From Arenibacter palladensis (GTDB taxonomy: Bacteria > Bacteroidota > Bacteroidia > Flavobacteriales > Flavobacteriaceae): a DNA stretch of 64,000 bases. The translations under genes and the position numbers were made by a program. This document shows, in pieces, positions 30,019 to 38,367 of this stretch. The stretch lies in the NCBI RefSeq assembly GCF_900129275.1, contig NZ_FQUX01000001.1, positions 806,001 through 870,000 on the forward strand. Direction: 5' to 3'. Below the pieces are notes generated by a model that searched no databases, had not been told where the DNA came from, and saw nothing but the letters and a program-made list of their open reading frames with translations. Positions within the stretch are counted from its first letter, which is position 1. The number at the start of each line of letters is the position of its first letter.

Positions 30019-30030
30019 TGACATAGATCA
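30019..30030 (-). promoter_or_regulatory. CRP/FNR-type site of the candidate small RNA
   Basis: TGAC-ATAG-ATCA fits TGAY-N4-RTCA. The matching -7 element is on the minus strand at 29988-29995; no corresponding element is seen at the same distance for a plus-strand gene. Confidence 0.6.
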
Positions 30031-30103
30031 GTTGAGTGTTTTTTTCTGGATTTTTTAATACAGGAAACAGGATTGCTTAATGTCCTAAATCCTTTTATTT
30101 TTA

Positions 30104-30970
30104 TTATCCTTTTCCTTGTCCCTCTACATTTGTGGTCGGGGGTTCCAGCAACTCAAAGAATTGGTCTAGTTTGGGCAAAATAATGATTTCCGTTCTGCGG
30201 TTAACGGCCCTACCCTCTGCTGTTGCATTGGTGGTTTTTGGCAGATATTCAGAACGTCCCCCAGCGGTTATTCTTATGGGTTGAACGGCAAATTTAGTCT
30301 GCATTAATCGTACAATCGATGTTGCCCTTTTTACACTTAAATCCCAATTGTCGACCATGCATTCGGTAGAAATGGGGACATTGTCTGTATGGCCCTCTAC
30401 CAAAATATCCAATTCCTTATGGTCATTGATGATCTTGGCTATTTTACCAATAACTTCCTCTGCCCTGCTACTTATGTTGTAGCTACCGGAACGGAAGAGC
30501 ATCTTGTCTGAAATAGAGACATAGACCACTCCTTTTTTCACCTCAATATTAATGTCCTCATCCTCAAAATTGTCCAAGGATCTTTTTAAGTTCATGACCA
30601 ATACCAAATTAATGGAGTCTTTTCGCTGTATACTACTGGTAAGGTCTTTTATGTATTTATTCTGTTCGTTTAGGGCTTCCAAAGATTTTTTAATGCTTTC
30701 GGCCCCTGATTTGCTTACAACGGATAGATCAGAAAGTCGGGCCAACAAGTCTGTATTGGTACTTTTAAAGTATTCCATTTGTTGCTCCAAGGATTTGGAC
30801 CTGTTTTTCTCATTGGCCAATCCGGCTTCCAACAAATTGATTTGGTTCTTGCTGGTATTTAATTCATTCTCACAATTTACAGCCCGGTCCTGCATAGCAG
30901 TATATTTTTTTTGGCTTACACAGGAAGTGAAAAGGGTAATTGCCAATACGTAAAGATATAGTGTTTTCAT
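30104..30970 (-). CDS. OmpA-family peptidoglycan-associated lipoprotein
   Basis: Starting at MKTLYLYVLAITLFTSC the protein has 288 residues; this start, not the longer frame, agrees with the promoter at 31002. A lipobox ending in Cys17 marks an outer membrane lipoprotein. Residues about 20-130 form a coiled coil, and the C-terminal OmpA domain has LFRSGSYNISSRAEEVIGKIA and VEGHTDNVPI with the typical NRRTEIIILP end. It should link outer membrane and cell wall, perhaps remodelling the envelope under the stress controlling this regulon. Confidence 0.88.
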   Translation of the reverse strand: MKTLYLYVLAITLFTSCVSQKKYTAMQDRAVNCENELNTSKNQINLLEAGLANEKNRSKSLEQQMEYFKSTNTDLLARLSDLSVVSKSGAESIKKSLEALNEQNKYIKDLTSSIQRKDSINLVLVMNLKRSLDNFEDEDINIEVKKGVVYVSISDKMLFRSGSYNISSRAEEVIGKIAKIINDHKELDILVEGHTDNVPISTECMVDNWDLSVKRATSIVRLMQTKFAVQPIRITAGGRSEYLPKTTNATAEGRAVNRRTEIIILPKLDQFFELLEPPTTNVEGQGKG

Positions 30971-31001
30971 AGTTAGAGGTTTACTGAATAATAGTTGTCC
31001 C

Positions 31002-31046
31002 ATAAAGTAAGTCACAATTCAAATGGTGTCAAATGATAAATATCAT
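31002..31046 (-). promoter_or_regulatory. CRP/FNR-type site of the OmpA lipoprotein gene
   Basis: ATGAT-AAAT-ATCAT at 31033-31046 is a perfect palindrome. On the minus strand TACTTTAT (31009 to 31002) ends 37.5 bases from its centre, one base more than in the other members of the set. Confidence 0.6.
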
Positions 31047-31165
31047 GTAGTGCAATGGCCTTTACGTTTTTGGATATTGGCATTATTTCTCTAAACACTT
31101 CATCCTATAGGTTTAATGAACTGGTGCTACATATTAATTAACTAATACGTGGCTTGCATTTATTA

Positions 31166-31209
31166 ATGACAATGGTCATAGGTTGGTGATGACTTAAGGT
31201 ATAGCTTTA
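31166..31209 (+). promoter_or_regulatory. CRP/FNR-type site and -7 element of the flavodoxin-like gene
   Basis: ATGAC-AATG-GTCAT at 31166-31179 and TAGCTTTA at 31202-31209 ending 36.5 bases from the centre. Nothing matches at this distance on the minus strand, so it serves the plus-strand gene, leaving a 5' leader of about 110 bases. Confidence 0.65.
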
Positions 31210-31323
31210 TAAGCCTTAGCACGAATTAATGAAAGGGTGCTGCCAAAACCCTATACAAGAGGGATAAGGAACCACTATACTTTTTCTTCTTAAGGGCAGC
31301 AGGATATTAAAAGATAGAATTCT

Positions 31324-31833
31324 ATGAAAAAATTTAGAAAGATACTTCTTGTATTCTTATCGATTGCTTTGGTCTTCTTGGTGTTTATGTTTTGGTATCA
31401 AAATGAATACGCTATGGACCATGCCCAAGAGTACGAGGTAAATTCTCCCGCGGAAAATTCCAGGTTGCTGTTGGCCACACAGGGAAGTGATTTTAAAAAT
31501 GCCATTACGACCGCCATTGTGGATTATTACAAAACGGAGTCGGTATATATTAAGGTAATAGATATTTCCGCATTGGTAGGTGTAAATCCTAATAATTACG
31601 ACGCCTTATTGATAATCCATACCTGGGAGAATTGGAAGCCACCCTCAGCGGTTAAATCGTTTATGGACAGAACCAAGGACTACAGGGACAAGACCGTTGT
31701 CCTGACTACCTCGGGAGAAGGGTCCTATAAAATGGAAGGGGTTGATGCTTTTACGGGAGAATCAATTTTGGACGAAACTCCCAATTACGTGGGTCAAATT
31801 ATAAATAAATTAAACCCTTTATTAAAGTTGTAA
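31324..31833 (+). CDS. membrane-anchored flavodoxin-like protein
   Basis: The 169-residue protein has one N-terminal membrane segment (about residues 6-25), then a flavodoxin-like alpha/beta domain: RLLLATQGSDFKNAITTAIVDYY, YDALLIIHTWENWKPPSAVKSFMDR and KTVVLTTSGEG. The first loop, which binds FMN phosphate in true flavodoxins, reads TQGSDFKN and is only partly conserved, so flavin binding is possible but unproven. It heads a three-gene run with the phosphatidyltransferase and phosphoesterase under a CRP/FNR-type promoter. Confidence 0.65.
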   Translation: MKKFRKILLVFLSIALVFLVFMFWYQNEYAMDHAQEYEVNSPAENSRLLLATQGSDFKNAITTAIVDYYKTESVYIKVIDISALVGVNPNNYDALLIIHTWENWKPPSAVKSFMDRTKDYRDKTVVLTTSGEGSYKMEGVDAFTGESILDETPNYVGQIINKLNPLLKL

Positions 31834-31884
31834 ATATTGCAATACGGTTTCTGGTTACTGGATATCAAATACGCATGAATAGTT

Positions 31885-32481
31885 ATGTATAATTTTAAGA
31901 ACTCTAATATAGCCGACTGGTTTTCCTTTTATCGAATTTTGGCCGTACCGCTATTGCTCGGTCTAATTTGGTTTGGGGAACGGGAATGGTTTAGTTGGAT
32001 GCTTCTTGTTAGCTACAGTACCGATGCCATAGATGGGTTCTTGGCAAGAAGATTAAAGATTTCCAGTGCCAGGGGATCACAGTTGGATTCTATGGGAGAT
32101 CAAGTAACCCTTATTATGGGATTGATTGGTTTGATCTTTTTTGAAATCACTTTCATTAAGGAGAACCTTCTTCTTATAATAATTGCATTTGTACCTTACC
32201 TGATCCAGATGTCCATTGCCTTTGCCAAATACGGTAAAGCCACCGCCTTTCATACCTATTTGGCCAAGTTATCTGCCATTACCCAAGGGATATTTATTTT
32301 ATGGTTGTTGTTCTTTGGACCTGTATATTGGTTGTTTTATACCATGATTGTTTTGGGGGTGTTGGAAACTGTTGAGGAAATTACGCTTATCTTTATGTAT
32401 GATGACTGGGTAGAGGATGTAAAAGGTTATTTCTGGGCGTTGAAAGATAAAAGACGGCTTGTAAATAACAATAACCAATAG
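31885..32481 (+). CDS. CDP-alcohol phosphatidyltransferase
   Basis: The 198-residue membrane enzyme has the complete family motif DG-x2-AR-x8-G-x3-D-x3-D, here Asp50-Gly51, Ala54-Arg55, Gly64, Asp68 and Asp72, preceded by Asp47. Several membrane segments follow. It transfers a phosphatidyl group from CDP-diacylglycerol to an alcohol such as glycerol phosphate or serine. The acceptor cannot be told. It lies 51 bases after the flavodoxin-like gene and 13 before the phosphoesterase. Confidence 0.88.
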   Translation: MYNFKNSNIADWFSFYRILAVPLLLGLIWFGEREWFSWMLLVSYSTDAIDGFLARRLKISSARGSQLDSMGDQVTLIMGLIGLIFFEITFIKENLLLIIIAFVPYLIQMSIAFAKYGKATAFHTYLAKLSAITQGIFILWLLFFGPVYWLFYTMIVLGVLETVEEITLIFMYDDWVEDVKGYFWALKDKRRLVNNNNQ

Positions 32482-32494
32482 AAAACCCCAATTA

Positions 32495-33712
32495 ATGCGA
32501 TCCTACACTTTTTTTGCAATAGTCCTTTTATGTTTGGCCATTTTATTGATCGATGCCCTGGCGTTCTACTGGCTTAAATCTATTATGGAGCCTATTGAAT
32601 CTTCCAACATTAAGAATACTATTTATATTGCCTTTTGGTTTTTTACCATTGGTCTCATTATTTCTATATTGGTATTGAAAATTAGATTGGAAAGTATATC
32701 ACCTTATAGAAAGCAACTTCTTATTTCATCCTTATATGGATTAACCGTTTCCTCCTTTATTCCCAAGCTGATCTTTGTAGTTGTCATTTCCATACTTTAT
32801 TTCTCAAATTTTTTGATCTCAGGGGAAAAGTCCTTGCTGATCATTCCTTTGGTAGGTGTTTTTTTTGGGTTTTTGCCATTCTTCGTTATTGTGTATGCCG
32901 TCTTCAGGGCCGTATATAGATTTAAGGTCCACAAGGTGGTTATAAAAGCAGATTTGTTGCCTCAAAATTTTAATGGATTGCGGATAGTTCAAATATCCGA
33001 TCTTCACTTGGGCAGTTTCAATTATCGCTATCATATATTGCAACGCGCCATCAATACCATAAATAATTTAAAGCCCGACTTTATTTTTTTTACCGGCGAT
33101 TTGGTCAACAATTATTCTTGGGAACTAAATGGATGGGAGGATGTACTAGAGACACTGACCGCACAACAGGGAAAATATTCGGTTTTGGGAAATCATGATT
33201 ATGGGGATTACAGTAAATGGGAATCGGAAGAAGAGAGAAGGCGCAATTTTGCGGACATAAAGGATTTCCATGACAAAATTGGTTTTAAGCTCTTGCTGAA
33301 TGAAGCAGAATGTATAGAAAACAAAGGGGAGAAAATTGCCATTGTGGGAGTGGAAAACTGGGGGAATCCACCTTTTAAGCAATATGGGGACCTTCAGAAG
33401 GCCCTAAAGGGAGTTGATGGCATTGGGTTTAAAATTTTATTGTCCCATGACCCCTCGCATTGGAGCGAGGAGGTGGTGGATAAGACCAATATAGCCCTTA
33501 CGCTCTCAGGACATACCCACGGTATGCAGGCGGGGATCAACATTAAAAATAGAGAATGGAGTCCTATAAAATACAAATACAAGCATTGGGCAGGATTATA
33601 TCGCTTAGGCCATCAATTTCTATATGTAAGCCGAGGATTGGGGTGGATGGGATTTCCAGGCCGATTGGGCATGCGTCCGGAAATTACCTTTATAGAGCTT
33701 GAAAAGGAATAG
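32495..33712 (+). CDS. membrane-bound metallophosphoesterase
   Basis: The 405-residue protein has about four N-terminal membrane segments (to about residue 145) and then a calcineurin-like phosphoesterase domain with all metal motifs: QISDLHLGS, FTGDLVNN, GNHDYGDY, SHDPSHW and SGHTHGMQ. Related proteins act on lipids or nucleotides at the membrane. Its place right behind a phosphatidyltransferase suggests that it could remove a phosphate from a lipid product, which is inference. Confidence 0.88.
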   Translation: MRSYTFFAIVLLCLAILLIDALAFYWLKSIMEPIESSNIKNTIYIAFWFFTIGLIISILVLKIRLESISPYRKQLLISSLYGLTVSSFIPKLIFVVVISILYFSNFLISGEKSLLIIPLVGVFFGFLPFFVIVYAVFRAVYRFKVHKVVIKADLLPQNFNGLRIVQISDLHLGSFNYRYHILQRAINTINNLKPDFIFFTGDLVNNYSWELNGWEDVLETLTAQQGKYSVLGNHDYGDYSKWESEEERRRNFADIKDFHDKIGFKLLLNEAECIENKGEKIAIVGVENWGNPPFKQYGDLQKALKGVDGIGFKILLSHDPSHWSEEVVDKTNIALTLSGHTHGMQAGINIKNREWSPIKYKYKHWAGLYRLGHQFLYVSRGLGWMGFPGRLGMRPEITFIELEKE

Positions 33713-33767
33713 TTTAACCATCATCATTATTTCTGGTTGCTTATAAGTATAACTGGATTTAAGGAAC

Positions 33768-34757
33768 TTACTCATTATTTTTTTCCAGCTCCTTCTTTTG
33801 CTCTTTTTCCTTCTTTTTGAAATAGCGGCGGGTGAGAAAGTTATGCTTTAAGGCTTCCGTTACTTCATTGAAATTTTTAACTCCTTCCGTGACGTTTTCC
33901 ATACTGGTTTCCAATTGCCCTACCAATACGGTGTCTGTGGCCAAATAGTTAATGGCCCCCTTGCCTGTTTTAATATCCCCAATGACCGAATTTATGTCCT
34001 TGGTCATTTTTTCGATCTCCAGACTGGAATTTTCCAGATGGGAAATAACATTTTTCATTTTATCCCCGGTAATGGAGTCCTTTAGTAACACACCTGCAGT
34101 ACTATTATCAAAATCCAACTGCTTTACAATCTGGTTTATCTCGGCGATCATTATGTTGGCTTCATTACTGGTATGCTTCAGATTGGTAATGGTTTGGTGA
34201 AGCTCATTGGCCATAAGGGAATCGTTCAACAACCTGCCAAAGGTGCCTTTGCCCTGGGTCAAGGATCTAGTTACCTTTAGTAGGTCTTCTGTCAACAATG
34301 CGGCATTTTCATTGGTTTGGTTAAGGGTGTTCAGCATATCCTGGGTGGCTACCCGGCTAAAGGATTGTAATTCATCCCCTGGACCAATATGCGTAGCCTT
34401 TCCTTCTCCTGGAACGATATTGATAAGCATACTGCCCACAAGTCCATCAGAACCAATAGTGGCTACGGCATCTTTTTTAATGTGATTTTGCATTTTTTCC
34501 TCAATGATCATGTGCACGCGAATGGTGGTATCATTGATCATCTCAATTTTGTTCACGGTGCCTACGTTTATACCGGAAAAGCGTACATTATTTCCGTTCT
34601 GAAGTCCGTTGGCATTCTTAAAAATGGCCGTAATAGGAATGGTCTTTCCAAACATATTTTGTCTGTTGCCAATTAAATAGGTAGCAATAACAAGTAGTGC
34701 CGTGCCGAGGACAACGAATATTCCGAGTTTCAAATTTTCTAATTTTGTCTTTGCCAT
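33768..34757 (-). CDS. mlaD: MCE-domain lipid transport protein, MlaD type
   Basis: From MAKTKLENLKLG the protein has 329 residues: one N-terminal membrane anchor (about 10-30), an MCE domain (ITAIFKNANGLQNGNNVRFSGINVGTVNKIEM) and a long helical C-terminal part. MlaD forms a hexameric ring that carries phospholipids between the membranes. It is the last gene of mlaE-mlaF-mlaD on this strand, with 4 bases between mlaF and mlaD. The helical tail is longer than in E. coli MlaD. Confidence 0.9.
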   Translation of the reverse strand: MAKTKLENLKLGIFVVLGTALLVIATYLIGNRQNMFGKTIPITAIFKNANGLQNGNNVRFSGINVGTVNKIEMINDTTIRVHMIIEEKMQNHIKKDAVATIGSDGLVGSMLINIVPGEGKATHIGPGDELQSFSRVATQDMLNTLNQTNENAALLTEDLLKVTRSLTQGKGTFGRLLNDSLMANELHQTITNLKHTSNEANIMIAEINQIVKQLDFDNSTAGVLLKDSITGDKMKNVISHLENSSLEIEKMTKDINSVIGDIKTGKGAINYLATDTVLVGQLETSMENVTEGVKNFNEVTEALKHNFLTRRYFKKKEKEQKKELEKNNE

Positions 34758-34761
34758 GTTC

Positions 34762-35556
34762 TTATTTTTTAAAAAAAGCATCCACTTTTGGATCGGTGGA
34801 TTGTGATAATTGTGAATAGGTACCTTCGGCATAATTAATACCATCTACCAAGAGTATCATCCGCTCCGAAATAACCCTGGCACAATCTACATCATGGGTA
34901 ATGATCAGGGAAGATGTGCCGTATTTCTTTTGTATGGAACGCATAAGTTCTATAATCTCCTTGGAGGTAATGGGATCCAAGCCACTGGTTGGCTCGTCAT
35001 AGAGCATTACCTTTGGTTTTAGGATAAGGGTACGTGCCAAGGCCACCCTTCTTTTCATACCTCCGGATAATTCTACTGGCATTAGATCCATAGTATGGGC
35101 CAAACCAACATTTTCAAGGGCTTCCCTTACCAATGGTTCGGTATCTGCAACCACTCCCAATTTTTCCTTGTGCCTGCGCATGGGAAATTCCAAATTTTCA
35201 CGTACCGTCATGGAATCGTATAGCGCACTTCCCTGAAAAAGAAATCCGATATCCGAACGCAATTCGTCCAAATTTTGCTGGTCCAAGGAGTTGATTTCCT
35301 TGCCCAGAACCTTAACCGTTCCACTATCTGGTTTTACCAGGCCAACCAAGCATTTTATCATTACCGATTTCCCGGAGCCAGACTTCCCCATGACCACTAG
35401 GTTTTCCCCTTCCATTAGGGTCATATTAAATCCGTTCAAGACATGATTGTCCCCAAAACTTTTATAAAGGTCCTTGATCTCTATAACCGCCTTTCCGCCT
35501 TGGGCAGATTCGCTCCGATTTGTTATTTGGTCTTGGTCTGTCATGTTAAAGCTCAT
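34762..35556 (-). CDS. mlaF: lipid ABC transporter ATPase, MlaF type
   Basis: The 264-residue ATPase has Walker A GKSGSGKS (residues 57-64), signature LSGGMKRRVALARTL, Walker B VMLYDEPTSGLDP and the switch histidine in IITHDV. The GGMKRR form of the signature is characteristic of the MlaF group. Its start overlaps the end of mlaE by 11 bases. It powers phospholipid movement through MlaE. Confidence 0.93.
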   Translation of the reverse strand: MSFNMTDQDQITNRSESAQGGKAVIEIKDLYKSFGDNHVLNGFNMTLMEGENLVVMGKSGSGKSVMIKCLVGLVKPDSGTVKVLGKEINSLDQQNLDELRSDIGFLFQGSALYDSMTVRENLEFPMRRHKEKLGVVADTEPLVREALENVGLAHTMDLMPVELSGGMKRRVALARTLILKPKVMLYDEPTSGLDPITSKEIIELMRSIQKKYGTSSLIITHDVDCARVISERMILLVDGINYAEGTYSQLSQSTDPKVDAFFKK

Positions 35557-36328
35557 AAAAAATATCGGAAATAAATACCGCTATAAAATCTATTACAAAC
35601 AATAGTAATGATGCCATTACTACAGCGGTATTGGCCGCTACCCCTACACCTGCAGTTCCTTTTTTGGAATAATAGCCTTTATAACAGCCTACCAATCCTA
35701 TTGCAAAGCCAAAAAAGAACGATTTTATGGTGGCCGGTACCAGATCACTAAAGGACAAGGCATCGAATACGGTATTAAAATAAAGTTGAAAGGAAACGTC
35801 TCCTTTTAAATTCTCTACAAGTGCGGATCCGTATAGGGCTACCAAATCTCCGTATATCACTAAAATGGGTAGCATTAAAGTGGTGGCCATTATCCGTGTT
35901 ATTACCAAATACTTAAATGGGTTGGTCCCCGAGACTTCCATGGCATCAATTTGTTCGGTAACTCGCATGGAACCTAATTCCGCACCTATTCCAGAAGCAA
36001 TTCTGCCCGCACAGATAAGGGCGGTGATTACAGGTCCTATTTCCCTTACTATGGAAATCCCTACCATATTCGGCATCCAGGAAACAGCTCCAAATTGAAT
36101 CAGGGTGGGTCTGGATTGCAGCGTAAGTACCAGTCCAATAATAAAGCCCGTTACCGTTACCAGGATCAGCGACCTATTTCCCATCTGATAGCATTGGCGC
36201 AATAATTCCTTAAACTCGAAAGGAGGTTTTAAGACCTCCTTAAAAAATCGGGCAGCGAAATGGGAGAGATCTCCTATCTCTATGAAAAATTCCTTCACCC
36301 CTTTAAATAATGTAGATGTTTCGCCCAT
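35546..36328 (-). CDS. mlaE: lipid ABC transporter permease, MlaE type
   Basis: The 260-residue permease has five to six membrane segments and the MlaE signatures VSWMPNMVGISIVREIGPVITALICAGRIASGIGAELGSMRVTEQIDAMEVSG and GVGVAANTAVV near the end. It is the first gene of the mlaE-F-D operon, which controls phospholipid traffic across the periplasm and so outer-membrane asymmetry. Confidence 0.93.
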   Translation of the reverse strand: MGETSTLFKGVKEFFIEIGDLSHFAARFFKEVLKPPFEFKELLRQCYQMGNRSLILVTVTGFIIGLVLTLQSRPTLIQFGAVSWMPNMVGISIVREIGPVITALICAGRIASGIGAELGSMRVTEQIDAMEVSGTNPFKYLVITRIMATTLMLPILVIYGDLVALYGSALVENLKGDVSFQLYFNTVFDALSFSDLVPATIKSFFFGFAIGLVGCYKGYYSKKGTAGVGVAANTAVVMASLLLFVIDFIAVFISDIFYEL

Positions 36329-36485
36329 ACCCTAATCCCTTTGTAAGGGTCTATTTCATCAAAGATAGCATGAAAGTAAAGGGCTTAAAATGAGGAATGT
36401 CATATACAGGGGTGGTGACCGTTGTCATTTTATATTCCTTGGAACCGTATTAGTTTTGCTTAAAATAACACCAAATTTTACCCCC

Positions 36486-37439
36486 ATGATTAAATTGAAT
36501 GTAATCATCTTCCATGTATTTGTTCTTTTGATAGTTTCATGTAATGTTAACCGACCTATTTCCGCAGAAAACCCTTCCGCAGAAAATCCTCTCTCTGTTC
36601 AGCAACATTTAGTACCGAAAAATAGTATCCCTAAGAAAGCCAAACCTACAATGGCATATGTTGATCGGGATATTACGGTGTCCAATTATTTTGATTTTAT
36701 GGATGGTTTGGTGAAGAAGTATGATTCCATAGTGCCCTATGCCTTGACCGAACACGTGCTGGTGCGAGCCAATCCTTGGATCATGGATACTTTGGCCAAT
36801 ACGGATTATTACAGGCAAATGGCAAAAGATTCCTTTGTTTATGATCAACGGAAAATGATCGTACTACGGAGCAATGATTCCTTGTTGATACCGGATGCCG
36901 AAACGGGCCAGCAACTTATCAAGGATATGGAAAATACCTTGATAGATATAAATATTCCCGAATATAAGCTCCGCATTTATCAAGATTCCTTGTTGTTATT
37001 TACCTTTCCGATCAGGGTAGGGCAAGATAGAAAAAGGTATTTGGCCATGGGAGATCGCGTAACAGATTTAAGGACCAAAACAGGAAAAGGCAAGATAGTA
37101 AGGTTGGAGCGGAATCCTAGTTTTTATAACCCTGTTACCGGCAAGCGATTTTATGTGACGCGAAGGGATGATAAGAAAACGACCATAATGCCTAAAATAC
37201 CATGGATAGAAACAGAAATTAATGGTATTCGCAATGGGCAAATGATACACCCCACCACCAATCCGGAAACCTTGGGTAAGGCGTCTTCCAATGGATGTAT
37301 TGGAGTTACCGAGGCAGACGCTTGGATTATTTATTACCATGCGCCATTAAACACCGCTGTCCAAATACGCTATGATTTGGATATTTTGGATGAAAATGGG
37401 GAAATACAGAAATTAAAGGACATCTACAACTATCAATAG
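36486..37439 (+). CDS. L,D-transpeptidase lipoprotein (YkuD family)
   Basis: The chosen ATG starts a lipoprotein signal (MIKLNVIIFHVFVLLIVSC) and gives 317 residues; the frame is open 32 codons upstream. The C-terminal YkuD domain has the catalytic cysteine in GKASSNGCIGVTEADAW and the preceding histidine in GQMIHPTTN. These enzymes crosslink peptidoglycan or attach proteins to it through L,D bonds. A decayed copy of the last 35 codons lies at 42091. Near the N terminus ENPSAENPL is a small internal repeat. Confidence 0.88.
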   Translation: MIKLNVIIFHVFVLLIVSCNVNRPISAENPSAENPLSVQQHLVPKNSIPKKAKPTMAYVDRDITVSNYFDFMDGLVKKYDSIVPYALTEHVLVRANPWIMDTLANTDYYRQMAKDSFVYDQRKMIVLRSNDSLLIPDAETGQQLIKDMENTLIDINIPEYKLRIYQDSLLLFTFPIRVGQDRKRYLAMGDRVTDLRTKTGKGKIVRLERNPSFYNPVTGKRFYVTRRDDKKTTIMPKIPWIETEINGIRNGQMIHPTTNPETLGKASSNGCIGVTEADAWIIYYHAPLNTAVQIRYDLDILDENGEIQKLKDIYNYQ

Positions 37440-37502
37440 TCGGCCCACTTTATTAGATAGAAATATATCACTACCCGAAGAGTTAAATGCCAATTGATGT
37501 AA

Positions 37503-37535
37503 AAAAACATAATCCCCAAAAGGGATTATGTTTTT
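37503..37535. terminator. bidirectional terminator
   Basis: A perfect 14-base stem (37503-37516 with 37522-37535) has A tracts on its left arm and T on its right, so it can end transcription from both the L,D-transpeptidase gene and the convergent lipoprotein gene whose stop codon it touches. Confidence 0.85.
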
Positions 37536-38034
37536 AACTCTTGTCTTGTGAAGATTCGTTTTCAAGTTTCTCAAATTCTGATTGATACCTTTCCAAAAAC
37601 CTTTGCTGCATCGTTTCCATTCTTTTCTGGATCCTATCTATATCCATAAAATCCTCCCCAAAATCGCTGTCAAAGAAATCGTCGTCAAAGAACCTTTTGG
37701 TAAAAGGGGAATCATCGGAGAAAAGGTCTCCAAAACGCTGATTGTCTATATGCGAAAAGTTCCTGTAAAATTTGGATCGGAAAGATTGCAGGAGACTATC
37801 CGGATTCCTTTGGGCCAATTCGTCCAGATTATCGGTAGATGACCAAGAATAAATCGAATCGTATCGAATAAGGTTTCCGTTTTCATCGAATTCCTTATCC
37901 ACCTTCCAAGTACCTTTGGGCGGTTCCACTTGGGCTATACTGTCCTTTTGTAGGTTGGCCTCTTTTTTATTCTCTTGGGCGTTGCAACTTAGGTTCAAAA
38001 TTGCCACCATTGAAAGAATTGCTATTTTTTTCAT
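37534..38034 (-). CDS. hypothetical lipoprotein, acidic
   Basis: From its ATG it has 166 residues with a lipoprotein signal (MKKIAILSMVAILNLSC). The rest is very hydrophilic, with an Asp/Phe-rich middle (FGDLFSDDSPFTKRFFDDDFFDSDFGEDFMDI) and a helical, glutamine- and glutamate-rich end. I do not recognise a family. It is probably a periplasmic surface-anchored protein; the acidic stretch could bind cations or basic partners, which is a guess. Confidence 0.75.
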   Translation of the reverse strand: MKKIAILSMVAILNLSCNAQENKKEANLQKDSIAQVEPPKGTWKVDKEFDENGNLIRYDSIYSWSSTDNLDELAQRNPDSLLQSFRSKFYRNFSHIDNQRFGDLFSDDSPFTKRFFDDDFFDSDFGEDFMDIDRIQKRMETMQQRFLERYQSEFEKLENESSQDKS

Positions 38035-38367
38035 GTTAAACAATTTTTAGTTACACATTGATTCATCTGAAATTCCGCAAAATTTTTGCCAAAATATCTG
38101 ATAATCAGGGGTTGTCAGGTTAAAAAATGTTAAAAATAATGGATTTTTAGATGGTGTTGATCTTATAAAAATCCATGATCATATCGTCTGGGAAATACAT
38201 TGGCAATCACTAAAAAAGACCCTTAAAATTTTCTGGGTATTCCTGGAAATGTTTACAATCGTTATTTTGTTCACGGCCTATTGCTTTTATTGTTTTAAGT
38301 AAATCAATTTAAGGGAACACTTCAATTGTATTCGAGGCCATTAGTTCTCCCAAAGACCCAAGGCCGT
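38035..38367. other. intergenic region without recognised features
   Basis: These 333 bases separate the divergent-looking lipoprotein gene and the end of the patatin gene. They are AT-rich, with no frame, hairpin with T run, or consensus promoter that I can support. Confidence 0.5.

Noticed and set aside
38130..38200. GATC-containing near-palindrome before the patatin gene end
   Set aside because: It does not fit the TGAY-N4-RTCA spacing and no -7 element lies at the right distance.
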